DNA of 64,000 nt, from positions 2,170,001 to 2,234,000 of the forward strand of contig OZ241740.1 in assembly GCA_965200975.1 (NCBI GenBank). Direction: 5' to 3'. This document shows, piece by piece, positions 34,001-42,728 of this stretch. The first letter of the stretch is position 1; every line of letters starts with the position of its first letter. Under the pieces are notes generated by a model, which had not been told where the DNA came from, ran no database searches, and saw only the letters and a list, made by a program, of their open reading frames with translations. Origin of the DNA: S5-327 sp965200975. GTDB taxonomy: Bacteria > Chloroflexota > Dehalococcoidia > Lucifugimonadales > Australimonadaceae. A program made the translations under genes and the position numbers.

Positions 34001-35293
34001 CTAGCCGTCGGGAGCGTCGCCTGGCCGCGCGGGCGGTCGCGCAACGGCGACGAGCACCGCCGCTGCAACGTTGGATGCAACGAACACGATGAAGATGTTC
34101 GTGTAGCTGCCGGTAGCGTCGAACGCGAACGCGGCGGCGAGCGGCCCCGTCGCTTGTGTCCAATTCGTAATCGCCCGGGCGACGCCCTCTATCGAGCCGA
34201 GATAGCGCCTGCCGAAGTAGTCGGCGAACGCCAATCGCTGAAGCGTTATGGAGCCTCCCTGCGCCACGCCGTAGAACACTGCCCACGCTATGGCCGCCGG
34301 CGCCGAATCGACCGCGAGCAGCAGCAGAAAGGCAGCCGCGTTCAACAGGAAGTCGCCGGCGATCACTACGCGCACGTTGATGCGATCGCGCAAGTATCCG
34401 GCGATGAGCGCGCCGGAGGCCCCGACTGCGGAATGCGCCACGAGCGCGGTCACGGCGACAGCCTCGCTCAGACCCTTGTCCGTCATATACGGCACGGCAT
34501 GGAGGGCGATGCCCGTGCGCCCGAACCACCAGAGCGAGATAGCCGCGATGAGCAGATAGAGGGCCGGATGGCGGGCCGCCTGTCCAAGCTGCAGCGACGT
34601 CCCCTCGGACGCTGCGCGCAGATCGCGCGGCGGCAGCGCCGCGCGCTGCTCCGGCGAGATCCCGTCCGGATGCAGCCCCATATCCTCGGGCCGCCGCCGC
34701 AGGAACAGCGCTGTCGGCAGGGCGGAGACGGCGAGGATGAGCACTCCCGCCGCAGCAGCAGCAGGACGCCAGCCCATCGACGAGGTGACGGCGGCGATGA
34801 TGAGCGGCATCGCGGCGGCGCCTGCGGGAAATCCCAGGCCCGAGAGGGCCATGGCTCGTCCGCGCCGCAGAATGAACCAGTTGGGCACGATGACCGCCGT
34901 CGCCACCGCGAGAACTCCCGTGTTCATGGAGCGCGCGACGATCTGCACGGCGTAGTACTGCCACAGGTCGGCGATTAGCGACATCAGCAAGAACGACGCG
35001 CCCAGCACGGCATAGGCGCCGGCGAGCGCCCACCGGGGCCCGAACCTGTCCACGAGCGGCCCGGTGGCCAGCGCTGCGGCGCTGCCCAGGAGTCCTCCAA
35101 TTGTCAGCGGCCCCGTGAACTGCGTGCGCGACCAGCCGAAATCTTCCGTGACCGGCTTGAGGAAGATGCTGAGGACAGGAAATGTCTCGGTGCTGCCGCT
35201 GAAGCCGCCAAGAGCGACAACCGCAACGACGATCCATCCGTAGAAGATGCGCGGCTTGCGCGATGGCTGTGTGGGTTTGCGGCGGTGTTGCAA
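34001..35293 (-). CDS. MFS transporter, monocarboxylate/oxalate-formate type
   Basis: A 430-residue major facilitator related to the transporter near 10 kb; both share an N-terminal YGWxVV start, a GPxxDRxGPR loop after helix 2, and RRPEDMGLxPDG in the central loop. The start used here is TTG at 35293; ATG is not available nearby. The gene is convergent with guaB3 and divergent from the peptidase-pan operon. Substrate unknown; carboxylates are likely by family. Confidence 0.88.
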   Translation of the reverse strand: MQHRRKPTQPSRKPRIFYGWIVVAVVALGGFSGSTETFPVLSIFLKPVTEDFGWSRTQFTGPLTIGGLLGSAAALATGPLVDRFGPRWALAGAYAVLGASFLLMSLIADLWQYYAVQIVARSMNTGVLAVATAVIVPNWFILRRGRAMALSGLGFPAGAAAMPLIIAAVTSSMGWRPAAAAAGVLILAVSALPTALFLRRRPEDMGLHPDGISPEQRAALPPRDLRAASEGTSLQLGQAARHPALYLLIAAISLWWFGRTGIALHAVPYMTDKGLSEAVAVTALVAHSAVGASGALIAGYLRDRINVRVVIAGDFLLNAAAFLLLLAVDSAPAAIAWAVFYGVAQGGSITLQRLAFADYFGRRYLGSIEGVARAITNWTQATGPLAAAFAFDATGSYTNIFIVFVASNVAAAVLVAVARPPARPGDAPDG

Positions 35294-35429
35294 GAGAGGC
35301 GGCTTGGGGCAGTGCGCCCGTCCGATGATAGCCGAGCGCGCAACTGTCGGCGCTGACTCCCCACGCGCGCGCCGACGCCATCCCGAACGGTTGCGCTCTC
35401 GCCCAAACGAGACCGCGCGCCGCTTTGGT

Positions 35430-35459
35430 TTGACTGCCGCTCGCGGCGCTCCGTATGCT
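35430..35459 (+). promoter_or_regulatory. Predicted promoter of the peptidase-pantothenate operon
   Basis: TTGACT (35430-35435), an 18-base spacer and TATGCT (35454-35459). The P1 peptidase start lies 118 bases downstream. It is the best match in the 283-base divergent gap. Confidence 0.5.
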
Positions 35460-35576
35460 AGGCGCGCAGCCTACCCCGCGTCGCCGGGGCGGCCAGCTCC
35501 CTCGCTACCGAGGGCCCGATTCCGTCGACCCGGACCCGCAGAGGCCGGCACGACGCACAGGAGGGCTTTCATCCTG

Positions 35577-36560
35577 ATGAACGGCGCGCTCACCGACGTG
35601 CCCGGCCTCGCCGTTGGCCACTATACCGACGCCGAAAACGGCACCGGCTGCACCGTGACGCTCGCTCCCGGCGGCGCTGTCGGCGGCGTCGACGTGCGCG
35701 GCGCCGCCCCGGGGACTCGCGAGACCGACCTTCTCCGCGCGGAGAACACGGTATCCGCAGTGCACGCCGTCGTGCTCAGCGGCGGGAGCGCATACGGTCT
35801 GGCGACGGCGGACGGCGTGATGCGTCTCCTCGAGGAGCGGGGCGTCGGGCACCGTGTAGGCCCTCACATCGTGCCGATAGCGCCTGCTGCGATCATCTTC
35901 GACCTCGGCGTCGGCAACGCCGGCGTCAGGCCCGGGCCGGAGGAGGGCTACGCAGCGGCGAGCCGCGCCTCGACCACGGCGGTCGAGCAAGGCAGCGTCG
36001 GAGCAGGCGCAGGCGCGACGGTGGGCAAGGCCCTGGGCCGCGACCGCGCAATGAAAGGCGGCCTGGGCTGCGCGTCGATGGATCTCGGCGAAGGGGTCGT
36101 GCTCTCTGCGATGACGGTCGTGAACGCAGTAGGAAGCGTCTACGAACCGGAGACGGGCGAGCTGCTCGCCGGGCCGCGCGGGCCGGACGGCGCCCCGACG
36201 CACAGCGTTGCGGCGTTCGCCGACCCGAGCTACGGCAGGGCCGCTCCGGCGCCGGCAAGTCTCGGCAATACGACAATCGGAATCGTCGCCTGCAACGTGC
36301 GGCTGACAAAGGCGCAGGCCAACCGACTCGCCACAGTCGCGCACGATGGGCTCGCGTTGGCCATACGTCCTGTGCACACCACCCACGACGGCGACACAAT
36401 GTTTGCCCTCGCCACCGGCGCTATAGACGCCCCGGAGGAGTTCCCGAGGCTATGCGCGCTGGCGCCGACCATCGTCGCGCGGTCGATCGTCGCCGCTATT
36501 CGGAACGCGACGGGCCTGCACGGGTTCCCGTCGGCGTCGGAGTTGCGCGCCAATGGCTAA
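35577..36560 (+). CDS. P1 family peptidase (DmpA-like aminopeptidase)
   Basis: A 327-residue N-terminal-nucleophile hydrolase of the DmpA/BapA group, which release N-terminal or D-/beta-amino acid residues. Family blocks are LTDVPGLAVGHYTD, GCTVTLAPGGAVGGVDVRGAAPGTRETDLL, VLSGGSAYGLATADGVMRLLEE, and the autoprocessing site region GNTTIGIVACN (putative Thr nucleophile) followed by the long helix VAHDGLALAIRPVHTTHDGDTMFALATG. A ribosome site AGGAGGG lies 13 bases before ATG 35577. It overlaps the next gene by eight bases, so it is expressed with the pan genes although it has no evident link to pantothenate. Confidence 0.92.
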   Translation: MNGALTDVPGLAVGHYTDAENGTGCTVTLAPGGAVGGVDVRGAAPGTRETDLLRAENTVSAVHAVVLSGGSAYGLATADGVMRLLEERGVGHRVGPHIVPIAPAAIIFDLGVGNAGVRPGPEEGYAAASRASTTAVEQGSVGAGAGATVGKALGRDRAMKGGLGCASMDLGEGVVLSAMTVVNAVGSVYEPETGELLAGPRGPDGAPTHSVAAFADPSYGRAAPAPASLGNTTIGIVACNVRLTKAQANRLATVAHDGLALAIRPVHTTHDGDTMFALATGAIDAPEEFPRLCALAPTIVARSIVAAIRNATGLHGFPSASELRANG

Positions 36561-37431
36561 CCAGCCAGACGTCGCCTTCGTGGGAGCGGGCCGGCTGGCC
36601 GGAGTGCTCGCGCCGGAGCTTGCGCGCCTCGGCTACCGGGTCGCTGCAGTGGCGAGCCGCTCGCAGTCATCGGCGGAGCGCGTCGCCGCCGGCGCCGGCG
36701 CCCGCGCGACAGGACTCCAGGAGGCTGTCGACGCTGCAGGCCTCGTGTTTATCACGACCCCGGACGACGCTATCGGCGCTGTTGCGGCGCAGGCCAGTTG
36801 GCGCGCCGGTCAGTGGGCCGTGCACTGCAGCGGCGCGCTGACCCTCGACCCGCTGGCGCCCGCCCGAGAGGCGGGAGCGGAGACAGGATCGTGGCACCCG
36901 TTTCAAACATTCGGCGGCGCTGTATCGCTGGAGGGCGTGACCTTTGGAATCGAAGCGGAGGGCGCGCTGCTGGACGCATTGGAGCGGCTCGCCTCGGAAG
37001 TCGGCGGCTTTCCGTTGCGCGTGCCCGCTCACTCCCGCGCGCTGTACCACGCAGCGTCGGTTATGAGCTGCGGCTACCTGACGACGCTCCTCAACGAGGC
37101 GCGCACGCTCTGGCTCCGCGCCGGCCTGCCTCCTGAGTCCGCCATGCGCGCGATGGGCCGCCTTGCGCAGACGACAATTGCAAATATCGAGAGCGCAGGC
37201 CCCGCCGTAGCGCTTACCGGGCCGACGTCGCGCGGCGACCGGGGCACCGTGCAGCTGCACCTCGACGCCGTGCGGGACGCGGCGCCGGAGCTTCTGCCGC
37301 TGTACCACGAGATCAGCCTGCGGTCGGTCGAGCTTGCGCGGGAGGCGGAGCGTCCCGGCGGGTCCGTTGACTGGGCCGGCGTATTCGGAGGGCGCGACGA
37401 TCAGGCCTCCAACGCCAATGAGGAGTCGTAG
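36553..37431 (+). CDS. Rossmann-like/DUF2520 protein, candidate ketopantoate reductase
   Basis: A 292-residue two-domain dehydrogenase-like protein. The N-terminal Rossmann fold (VAFVGAGRLAGVLAPELARLGYRVAAVASRS, residues about 8-38) and LVFITTPDDAI bind NAD(P). The C-terminal DUF2520 domain includes HCSGALTLDPLAPAREAGAETGSWHPFQTFGG and the helical YHAASVMSCGYLTTLLNEA. DUF2520 proteins are repeatedly found beside panB and panC where panE is missing, which suggests that they reduce ketopantoate to pantoate. This is context-based, not proven. It overlaps the peptidase gene and precedes panB by 1 base. Confidence 0.88.
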   Translation: MANQPDVAFVGAGRLAGVLAPELARLGYRVAAVASRSQSSAERVAAGAGARATGLQEAVDAAGLVFITTPDDAIGAVAAQASWRAGQWAVHCSGALTLDPLAPAREAGAETGSWHPFQTFGGAVSLEGVTFGIEAEGALLDALERLASEVGGFPLRVPAHSRALYHAASVMSCGYLTTLLNEARTLWLRAGLPPESAMRAMGRLAQTTIANIESAGPAVALTGPTSRGDRGTVQLHLDAVRDAAPELLPLYHEISLRSVELAREAERPGGSVDWAGVFGGRDDQASNANEES

Positions 37432-37432
37432 C

Positions 37433-38266
37433 GTGCGCGTACGGACGACAAAGCTGCGAGAGATGAAGCAGGCCGGCGAGCGCATCGTCTGCGTCACGGC
37501 CTACGACTATCCCGCCGCCCGACTGGTCGATCAGGCGGGAATACCGGTTGCGCTCGTGGGCGACAGTCTGGGCAATGTGGTGCTGGGGCACGACTCCACA
37601 CTACCGGTGACGCTGGACGATATGGTGCGGCACACGCAGGCGGTCGTGCGGGGCGCGGAGCGCGCGCTGGTCGTGGCCGACTTGCCCTTTATGACCTACG
37701 GCGTGAGCATCGAGTCTTCGATGCGGAACGCCGCGCGCCTGCTGCAGGAAGGCGGGGCGCAAGCGGTCAAGCTCGAGGGAGGCCAGGCTGTCGCCGAGAC
37801 CGTTCGGAGGCTGACGGAGAGCGGGATTCCGGTGATGGGGCACATTGGCCTCACTCCGCAGTCCGTGCACCAGCTTGGAGGGTACCGGGTGCAAGGAAAG
37901 ACGGCGTCAGGGGCGCAGCGCCTGCTCGACGACGCGCTGGCCATTGAAGAGGCAGGCGCGTTCGCAGTCGTCATCGAGGCGGCGCCCGGCGGGCTGGCAA
38001 GGCTCATCACCCGGCGGCTCGCCGTCCCGACGATAGGGATAGGCGCCGGACCGGACTGCGACGGGCAGGTGCAGGTGCTGCACGACATTCTGGGGTTCGG
38101 TTCGACTCTCCCCCGGCACGCCAAGCGGTACGCGGATCTGAACAGCGTAGTCCTCGACGCGCTGCAGCAGTACGCCGCCGAGGTTGCGCGCGGCGCCTTC
38201 CCTTCCGCCGAGCATACGACGGCTATCGACGACAGCGTGCTCGGCGAAGTCGGCCGCGAGGTCTGA
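37433..38266 (+). CDS. panB: 3-methyl-2-oxobutanoate hydroxymethyltransferase
   Basis: Makes ketopantoate, the first committed step of pantothenate synthesis. The 277 residues include VTAYDYPAARLVDQAGIPVALVGDSLGNVVLGHDSTLPVTLDDM, VADLPFMTYG, the catalytic Glu in VIEAAPGGLARLITRRL and the metal-site segment GIGAGPDCDGQVQVLHDILGF. The frame is open upstream inside the previous gene, but GTG 37433 gives a normal length and has GAGGAG before it. The GTG immediately after its stop begins panC. PanB needs Mg2+ and methylenetetrahydrofolate. Confidence 0.96.
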   Translation: MRVRTTKLREMKQAGERIVCVTAYDYPAARLVDQAGIPVALVGDSLGNVVLGHDSTLPVTLDDMVRHTQAVVRGAERALVVADLPFMTYGVSIESSMRNAARLLQEGGAQAVKLEGGQAVAETVRRLTESGIPVMGHIGLTPQSVHQLGGYRVQGKTASGAQRLLDDALAIEEAGAFAVVIEAAPGGLARLITRRLAVPTIGIGAGPDCDGQVQVLHDILGFGSTLPRHAKRYADLNSVVLDALQQYAAEVARGAFPSAEHTTAIDDSVLGEVGREV

Positions 38267-39100
38267 GTGCGGCAAGTCGCTACGGTCGCCGAGCTCCGCG
38301 TCGCGCTGCGCTCCGCGCCGCGCCCGCTCGGGCTTGTGCCGACGATGGGGGCGCTCCACGAGGGCCATCTGTCGCTCGTACGCGCGGCGCGGGAGGAGTG
38401 CTCCACCGTAGCGGCGTCGATATTCGTCAACCCCACGCAGTTCGGCGCCGGGGAGGACTTCGACAGGTACCCGCGCCCGCTCGCCGCCGACCTCGCCGCG
38501 CTGGAGGCCGAGGGCGTCGATTTCGCGTTCACTCCGCCAGCGGAGGAGATGTACCCGCCAGGGTTCGCCTCGACCGTCCACGTGGAGGGCCCTGCGCTTC
38601 CGTTGGAGGGCGCCGCGCGGCCCGGTCATTTCGACGGCGTGGCTACCGTCGTTACGAAACTGCTGACACAGTCAACGCCGGACAGGGCCTACTTCGGGCG
38701 GAAGGACGCCCAGCAGGTCGCAGTCGTGACTCGCCTCGTCCGCGACCTCGATCTGCCGGTCGAGATTGTGGCGTTGCCGACCGTGCGCGAGGCGGACGGG
38801 CTCGCCGTGAGCAGCCGGAACGCATACCTGTCGCCCGAACAGCGGACGGCTGCGCCGGCGCTCTACCGGGCGCTCGCCGCCGCGCGCGACCTCTTCCGCG
38901 CCGGCAAGCAGGACTCCCCCGCCGTCGAGGACGCCTGCCGCCGCATCATCGAGGCCGATCCGCTCATCGACGCCGTCGATTACGTGGCCGTAGTCGACCC
39001 GGCGACGATGGCGCCGCCGGAAGGCCCGGGCGAGCGCATCCTCGCGGCGGCTGTCCGCATAGGCGCCGTGCGCCTGATCGACAACGTCGCGCTCGACTGA
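38267..39100 (+). CDS. panC: Pantothenate synthetase (pantoate-beta-alanine ligase)
   Basis: ATP-dependent joining of pantoate and beta-alanine. The 277 residues show the nucleotidyltransferase HIGH-type motif in VPTMGALHEGHLSLVR, FVNPTQFGAGEDFDRYPR, the KMSKS-equivalent region AYFGRKDAQQVAVV and VREADGLAVSSRNAYLSPEQR. Its GTG follows the panB stop with no gap. panD, needed for beta-alanine, is not in this operon. It is convergent with the Mrp operon; no clear terminator is visible in the 103-base gap. Confidence 0.96.
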   Translation: MRQVATVAELRVALRSAPRPLGLVPTMGALHEGHLSLVRAAREECSTVAASIFVNPTQFGAGEDFDRYPRPLAADLAALEAEGVDFAFTPPAEEMYPPGFASTVHVEGPALPLEGAARPGHFDGVATVVTKLLTQSTPDRAYFGRKDAQQVAVVTRLVRDLDLPVEIVALPTVREADGLAVSSRNAYLSPEQRTAAPALYRALAAARDLFRAGKQDSPAVEDACRRIIEADPLIDAVDYVAVVDPATMAPPEGPGERILAAAVRIGAVRLIDNVALD

Positions 39101-39203
39101 TCGACTACGGCTGAACGCCCAACTCCGCAGAAAGAGAGCAGAGGAAACTGTCTGCTCGCAAGGAGCTCCGGGGGAGAAAGGAATCCTGCTGGAGATGCTG
39201 GGA

Positions 39204-40952
39204 TTAGCCGTCGCCGAGGAGCAGCACGACCGCCAGCGTCAGCACCACCGCCGCCAGCGCAAAACCAAGCGGCGGACGCCCCAGCAAGCCAAGCGCCGCG
39301 TCCGGGCCATGGCGGCGGCCATAGCTCAGCAGGTTGAGCAGTCGGGCGAACCCCGTCGAGGGCGCAGTCGCCAGAACGGTGAGTGTCCGCGCAGCGACGC
39401 CGGTTAGGCGCTCGAAGAACGAGAACACCGCTTCGAGCGGCTGCTGCACGAGAATGCGCGCCGGCGCGCGGGCTTTGCGGTAGAACCAGTCGGTGTCGAT
39501 GGTGATCGTCGCCTCGCCGCCGAGCCGGCCTCGCAGCAGCCAGAATCCGACTGCGGTGAACCCTAGCATCTGGAGCGTGTGCACGACATGGTCGGCGGTG
39601 TACGGCTCGTACTTGTTCGCGTAGGGCAACTCGGCGTAGAGCGCGTCGGGGTACACGCCTATCCCGATGCAGAGGCCCGCCGCCGCGAACATCGCCACGA
39701 CCATCCCGCGCGGCACGCGGCCCACCTGTATCTCCTCTCGCTTGGGCCCGAACCACGTGAAGTAGGGAAGCTTGAGCCCGGTGTGCAGGAACGTCCCCAC
39801 TGACGCCAGGTACAAGAGCGCGACAGTCAGATCGAGGTGCTCCTGCTTGGCCGCGTAGGTGATCATCGACTTGGATACGAACCCGCTGAACAGCGGGAAC
39901 GCCGAGATGGCGAACGCGCCCACCATATAGAGCGTAACCACCAGCCGCATACGATCGGAGATGCCCCCCAGCGACGTGAGCGTCCGCCGTCCGGTGGCGT
40001 ATATCACCGCCCCGGCGCCCATAAACAGCAGCCCTTTGTACAGAACGTGCGCGAACGCGTGGGACGCCGCTCCGTTGATCGCGGTCTCGGTGCCGATGCC
40101 GACCGCCGCCACCATGTACCCCACCTGGCTGATGATGTGGTACGCCAGCAGACGGCGAATGTCGTTCTCCAGCACCGCGAACACGACGCCGTAGAGAGCC
40201 ATCACCACGCCAAGCGCAACGAGGATCTCCCAGCCGGCGAAACCTCGCGCCAGCGTATAGACCGCCGTCTTGGTGGTGAACGCGCTCAGGAAGACGCTGC
40301 CCGCGACTCCTGCCTCGGGATAGGCGTCCGAGAGCCACGCGTGCAGCGGAACGACGGCGGCGTTGACGGCGAATCCAACGAGCACGAGCCAGCCGGCGAC
40401 TCCGCCGTCGAACAGCGAAAACTCGAGCGAGCCGCCGGCCCCCAGATGCCACAGGACGCCCGCAAGCAGCACGCTGCCGCCCGCCAGGTGCACGTACAGG
40501 TAGCGTACGGCGGCGCCGTGCGACTTGGGGAAGCCGCCGGCCCATATCAGATAGGCCGATGTGAGCGCCATCATCTCCCAGAAGAGCACGAGCGTCAGGA
40601 GATCGCCTGCGAAGACGACGCCGACCGACGATCCCGCGTAGCCGAGCGCAGCCGCCTGCTGACGGCGGTCGTCAAGGTGCCAGGCGTAGACGCCTCCCAG
40701 CGCAGCGGCTATCGCGAACACATACCCGAAGACGATGCTCAGCCCGTCGGCCCGCAGCGGTTCGAGCTCCAGCGTTAGCCAGACAACCTTCCAGGAGTCG
40801 CCGTTGTCAATGACGAACACCAGCTGGGCGAGGACGAGCAACGGCGCCCCAACCGCAATAACCTTGCGGACGACGCCGACAGGCGTCAGCGCAACGAGCG
40901 CCGCCGCAACGGCCATAATCACAACCGGGGGAATGTGAGGAAGGCTATCCAT
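39204..40952 (-). CDS. Mrp/NuoL-type proton-channel subunit (third MrpD-like copy)
   Basis: A 582-residue, roughly fourteen-helix membrane protein of the antiporter family shared by Mrp, Mbh hydrogenases and complex I. Recognisable are LLTLVLFWEMMALTSAYLIW, the discontinuous helix regions PLHAWLSDAYPEAGVAGSVFLSAFTTKTAVYTLARG and FAVLENDIRRLLAYHIISQVGYMVAAVGIG, and HAFAHVLYKGLLFMGAGAVIYATGRRTLTSLGG. It has a long C-terminal extension (from about residue 440) with two further helices, recalling NuoL. ATG 40952 is chosen for its GGGGAG spacing; ATG 40958 is possible. It is the last gene of the operon. Confidence 0.92.
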   Translation of the reverse strand: MDSLPHIPPVVIMAVAAALVALTPVGVVRKVIAVGAPLLVLAQLVFVIDNGDSWKVVWLTLELEPLRADGLSIVFGYVFAIAAALGGVYAWHLDDRRQQAAALGYAGSSVGVVFAGDLLTLVLFWEMMALTSAYLIWAGGFPKSHGAAVRYLYVHLAGGSVLLAGVLWHLGAGGSLEFSLFDGGVAGWLVLVGFAVNAAVVPLHAWLSDAYPEAGVAGSVFLSAFTTKTAVYTLARGFAGWEILVALGVVMALYGVVFAVLENDIRRLLAYHIISQVGYMVAAVGIGTETAINGAASHAFAHVLYKGLLFMGAGAVIYATGRRTLTSLGGISDRMRLVVTLYMVGAFAISAFPLFSGFVSKSMITYAAKQEHLDLTVALLYLASVGTFLHTGLKLPYFTWFGPKREEIQVGRVPRGMVVAMFAAAGLCIGIGVYPDALYAELPYANKYEPYTADHVVHTLQMLGFTAVGFWLLRGRLGGEATITIDTDWFYRKARAPARILVQQPLEAVFSFFERLTGVAARTLTVLATAPSTGFARLLNLLSYGRRHGPDAALGLLGRPPLGFALAAVVLTLAVVLLLGDG

Positions 40953-41214
40953 CGCCATGCTCCCCGGGCCCGGGCTCGGCCTCGACATGCTCGCCGGTGT
41001 ACGGGTCGTCGTGTTTCATGAGAAAGGCGTGCCCCACCCACTTCGAGACGACCACGATGCCGATGCAGCCAACGAACCCGAATCCCGCCCAGAACAGCGG
41101 AGCGGTGCTGCCGGGGAAGTAGCTGGCGGCGCTCCGCACAAAGACCGCCTCCAGCACGGCTGCGAGCGCGATCCCCACGACCGCCGAAATCACAAGCGGG
41201 CGGTCGATAATCAC
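40945..41214 (-). CDS. Small membrane protein in the Mrp operon
   Basis: An 89-residue protein with two predicted helices (VISAVVGIALAAVLEAVFV and LFWAGFGFVGCIGIVVVSKWVG) and a hydrophilic acidic tail rich in His, Glu and Gly. It overlaps both neighbours (GTGA at the start; its 3' end overlaps the third MrpD-like gene). The size and topology resemble small accessory subunits inserted beside MrpD-like proteins, but I know no exact family. Confidence 0.82.
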   Translation of the reverse strand: MIIDRPLVISAVVGIALAAVLEAVFVRSAASYFPGSTAPLFWAGFGFVGCIGIVVVSKWVGHAFLMKHDDPYTGEHVEAEPGPGEHGDG

Positions 41215-42728
41215 AGGCCCCCTCCGGCGACGGCGACGGGCAGCCCGTAGGATGCTCCGGCGACCATTTCGGCAAGGTCGAAGAACAGCAACGGCGAGTT
41301 CGGCGCTATCCCCCAGATGAGCGCAAGGACGCCCGTAACGGCGATAGGCGCCGCCATCCGCAGATCCGCCTCGCCATACTTCGTATGATCAGGCGAACTC
41401 CGCAGGAACGCCCGGACGACTATAGGAAAGAGGTAGGCGGCGCTCAACACTCCGCTAACCATATACGCGATAAGAAACGCTTGCTGCCCAACCTCCGCGG
41501 CGCCCCAGCCCAGGTAGAACTTGCTCGTGAACAACACGAACGGCGGAATGCCCGCCATCGAGAGCGCCGCCAGCGTGAACGCTCCCATCGTAATGGGCAT
41601 CTGCCGGCCTATGCCGTCCAGCTCGCTCACGTTGTCTTTGTGCGCGCGCACATGAATGGCCCCAGCCGCAAAGAAGAGCGTTATCTTGGTGACGCCGTGG
41701 CCGACGATGTGCAGCAACGCTCCGGTGAGCGCAATCGGCCCAAGCAGGGCGACGCCCAACACTATGTAGGACAGGTGGCTGATCGTCGAGTACGCCAACC
41801 GCCGCTTCAGATTGTCGTGCCGCAGCGCCAGCGTCGACCCTATCAGCATCGTCCCCGCCGCCAGCACGGCGATGACCATCCCCGCGCCCATATCCTCGAG
41901 CAACGCTGCGCCGAACACGAACATGAGCACGCGCACCATGCCGAACACGCCCGCCTTTACAACGGCGACCGCGTGCAGCAGCGCAGACACCGGCGTCGGC
42001 GCCACCATCGCGCTCGGAAGCCAGCTGTGCAGCGGCATCACCGCAGCCTTAACCCCTACCCCTATCGTCAGCAGAGCGAACAAGCCCCACTGCGTCCCCC
42101 GGCCCAGCTCCGCCCCGCCCAGAAAGCCTCCGGCCACGAATGCGCCGTCGATCCCCAGCACGTGCGTCCAGGCCGTCGCGCCAATCAGCAGGACGCCGCC
42201 CGACAGCGTGTACGCAAGATACTTGCGCCCCGCGACTATCGCCTCCTCGGTCTCGCGGTGCGTCACCAGCGGATAGGTGAAGAGCGACAGCAATTCGTAA
42301 AACAGCACGAACGTAAGCAGGTTTTCCGCAAGCGCGACGCCGACCGCCGAGGCGATGCTCAGCGCGAACGCCGCGAAGAACCGCGTCTGCTTCTGCTCGG
42401 CGCCTCCCCGCATATAGCCCACGGCGTAGACGCCCGCCAGCACCCACAGCGCCGAGGCCAGCCCTCCGAACAGCAGACCTGCGGCGTCGGCCCGAAGCGC
42501 AATCTCGATGCCGGGCGAGATCTCCAGCAGCGAAGCGCGGGCGGCGCGCCCGTCCCTCGCCTCCTCCAGCATAAGGAAGATCACCACCAGCAACGCCGCC
42601 GAGGCGATAGTCGACCAGCTGTCGCGCAGGTTCGGCCATCGTCCCGTCGTGAGGGCGACCAGCGCCGCAGCGCCGGCGGGGATCAGCACGGCGATGAACG
42701 GCAGCGGCGATGCGAACGACTCGGTCAC
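41211..42728 (-). CDS. MrpD/NuoN-type proton-channel subunit (second copy)
   Basis: A 505-residue antiporter-type membrane protein. Family blocks include LLTFVLFYELLSLFTYPLV, VMPLHSWLPSAMVAPTPVSALLHAVAVVKAGVFGMVRVL, RHDNLKRRLAYSTISHLSYIVLGVALL and HIVGHGVTKITLFFAAGAI, corresponding to the conserved Glu and Lys regions used for proton transfer. GTG at 42728 overlaps the previous gene by GTGA. Compared with the first copy it is closer to the D/N-like group with a distinct QMP loop (DGIGRQMPITMGAFTLAALSMAGIPP). Confidence 0.93.
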   Translation of the reverse strand: MTESFASPLPFIAVLIPAGAAALVALTTGRWPNLRDSWSTIASAALLVVIFLMLEEARDGRAARASLLEISPGIEIALRADAAGLLFGGLASALWVLAGVYAVGYMRGGAEQKQTRFFAAFALSIASAVGVALAENLLTFVLFYELLSLFTYPLVTHRETEEAIVAGRKYLAYTLSGGVLLIGATAWTHVLGIDGAFVAGGFLGGAELGRGTQWGLFALLTIGVGVKAAVMPLHSWLPSAMVAPTPVSALLHAVAVVKAGVFGMVRVLMFVFGAALLEDMGAGMVIAVLAAGTMLIGSTLALRHDNLKRRLAYSTISHLSYIVLGVALLGPIALTGALLHIVGHGVTKITLFFAAGAIHVRAHKDNVSELDGIGRQMPITMGAFTLAALSMAGIPPFVLFTSKFYLGWGAAEVGQQAFLIAYMVSGVLSAAYLFPIVVRAFLRSSPDHTKYGEADLRMAAPIAVTGVLALIWGIAPNSPLLFFDLAEMVAGASYGLPVAVAGGGL

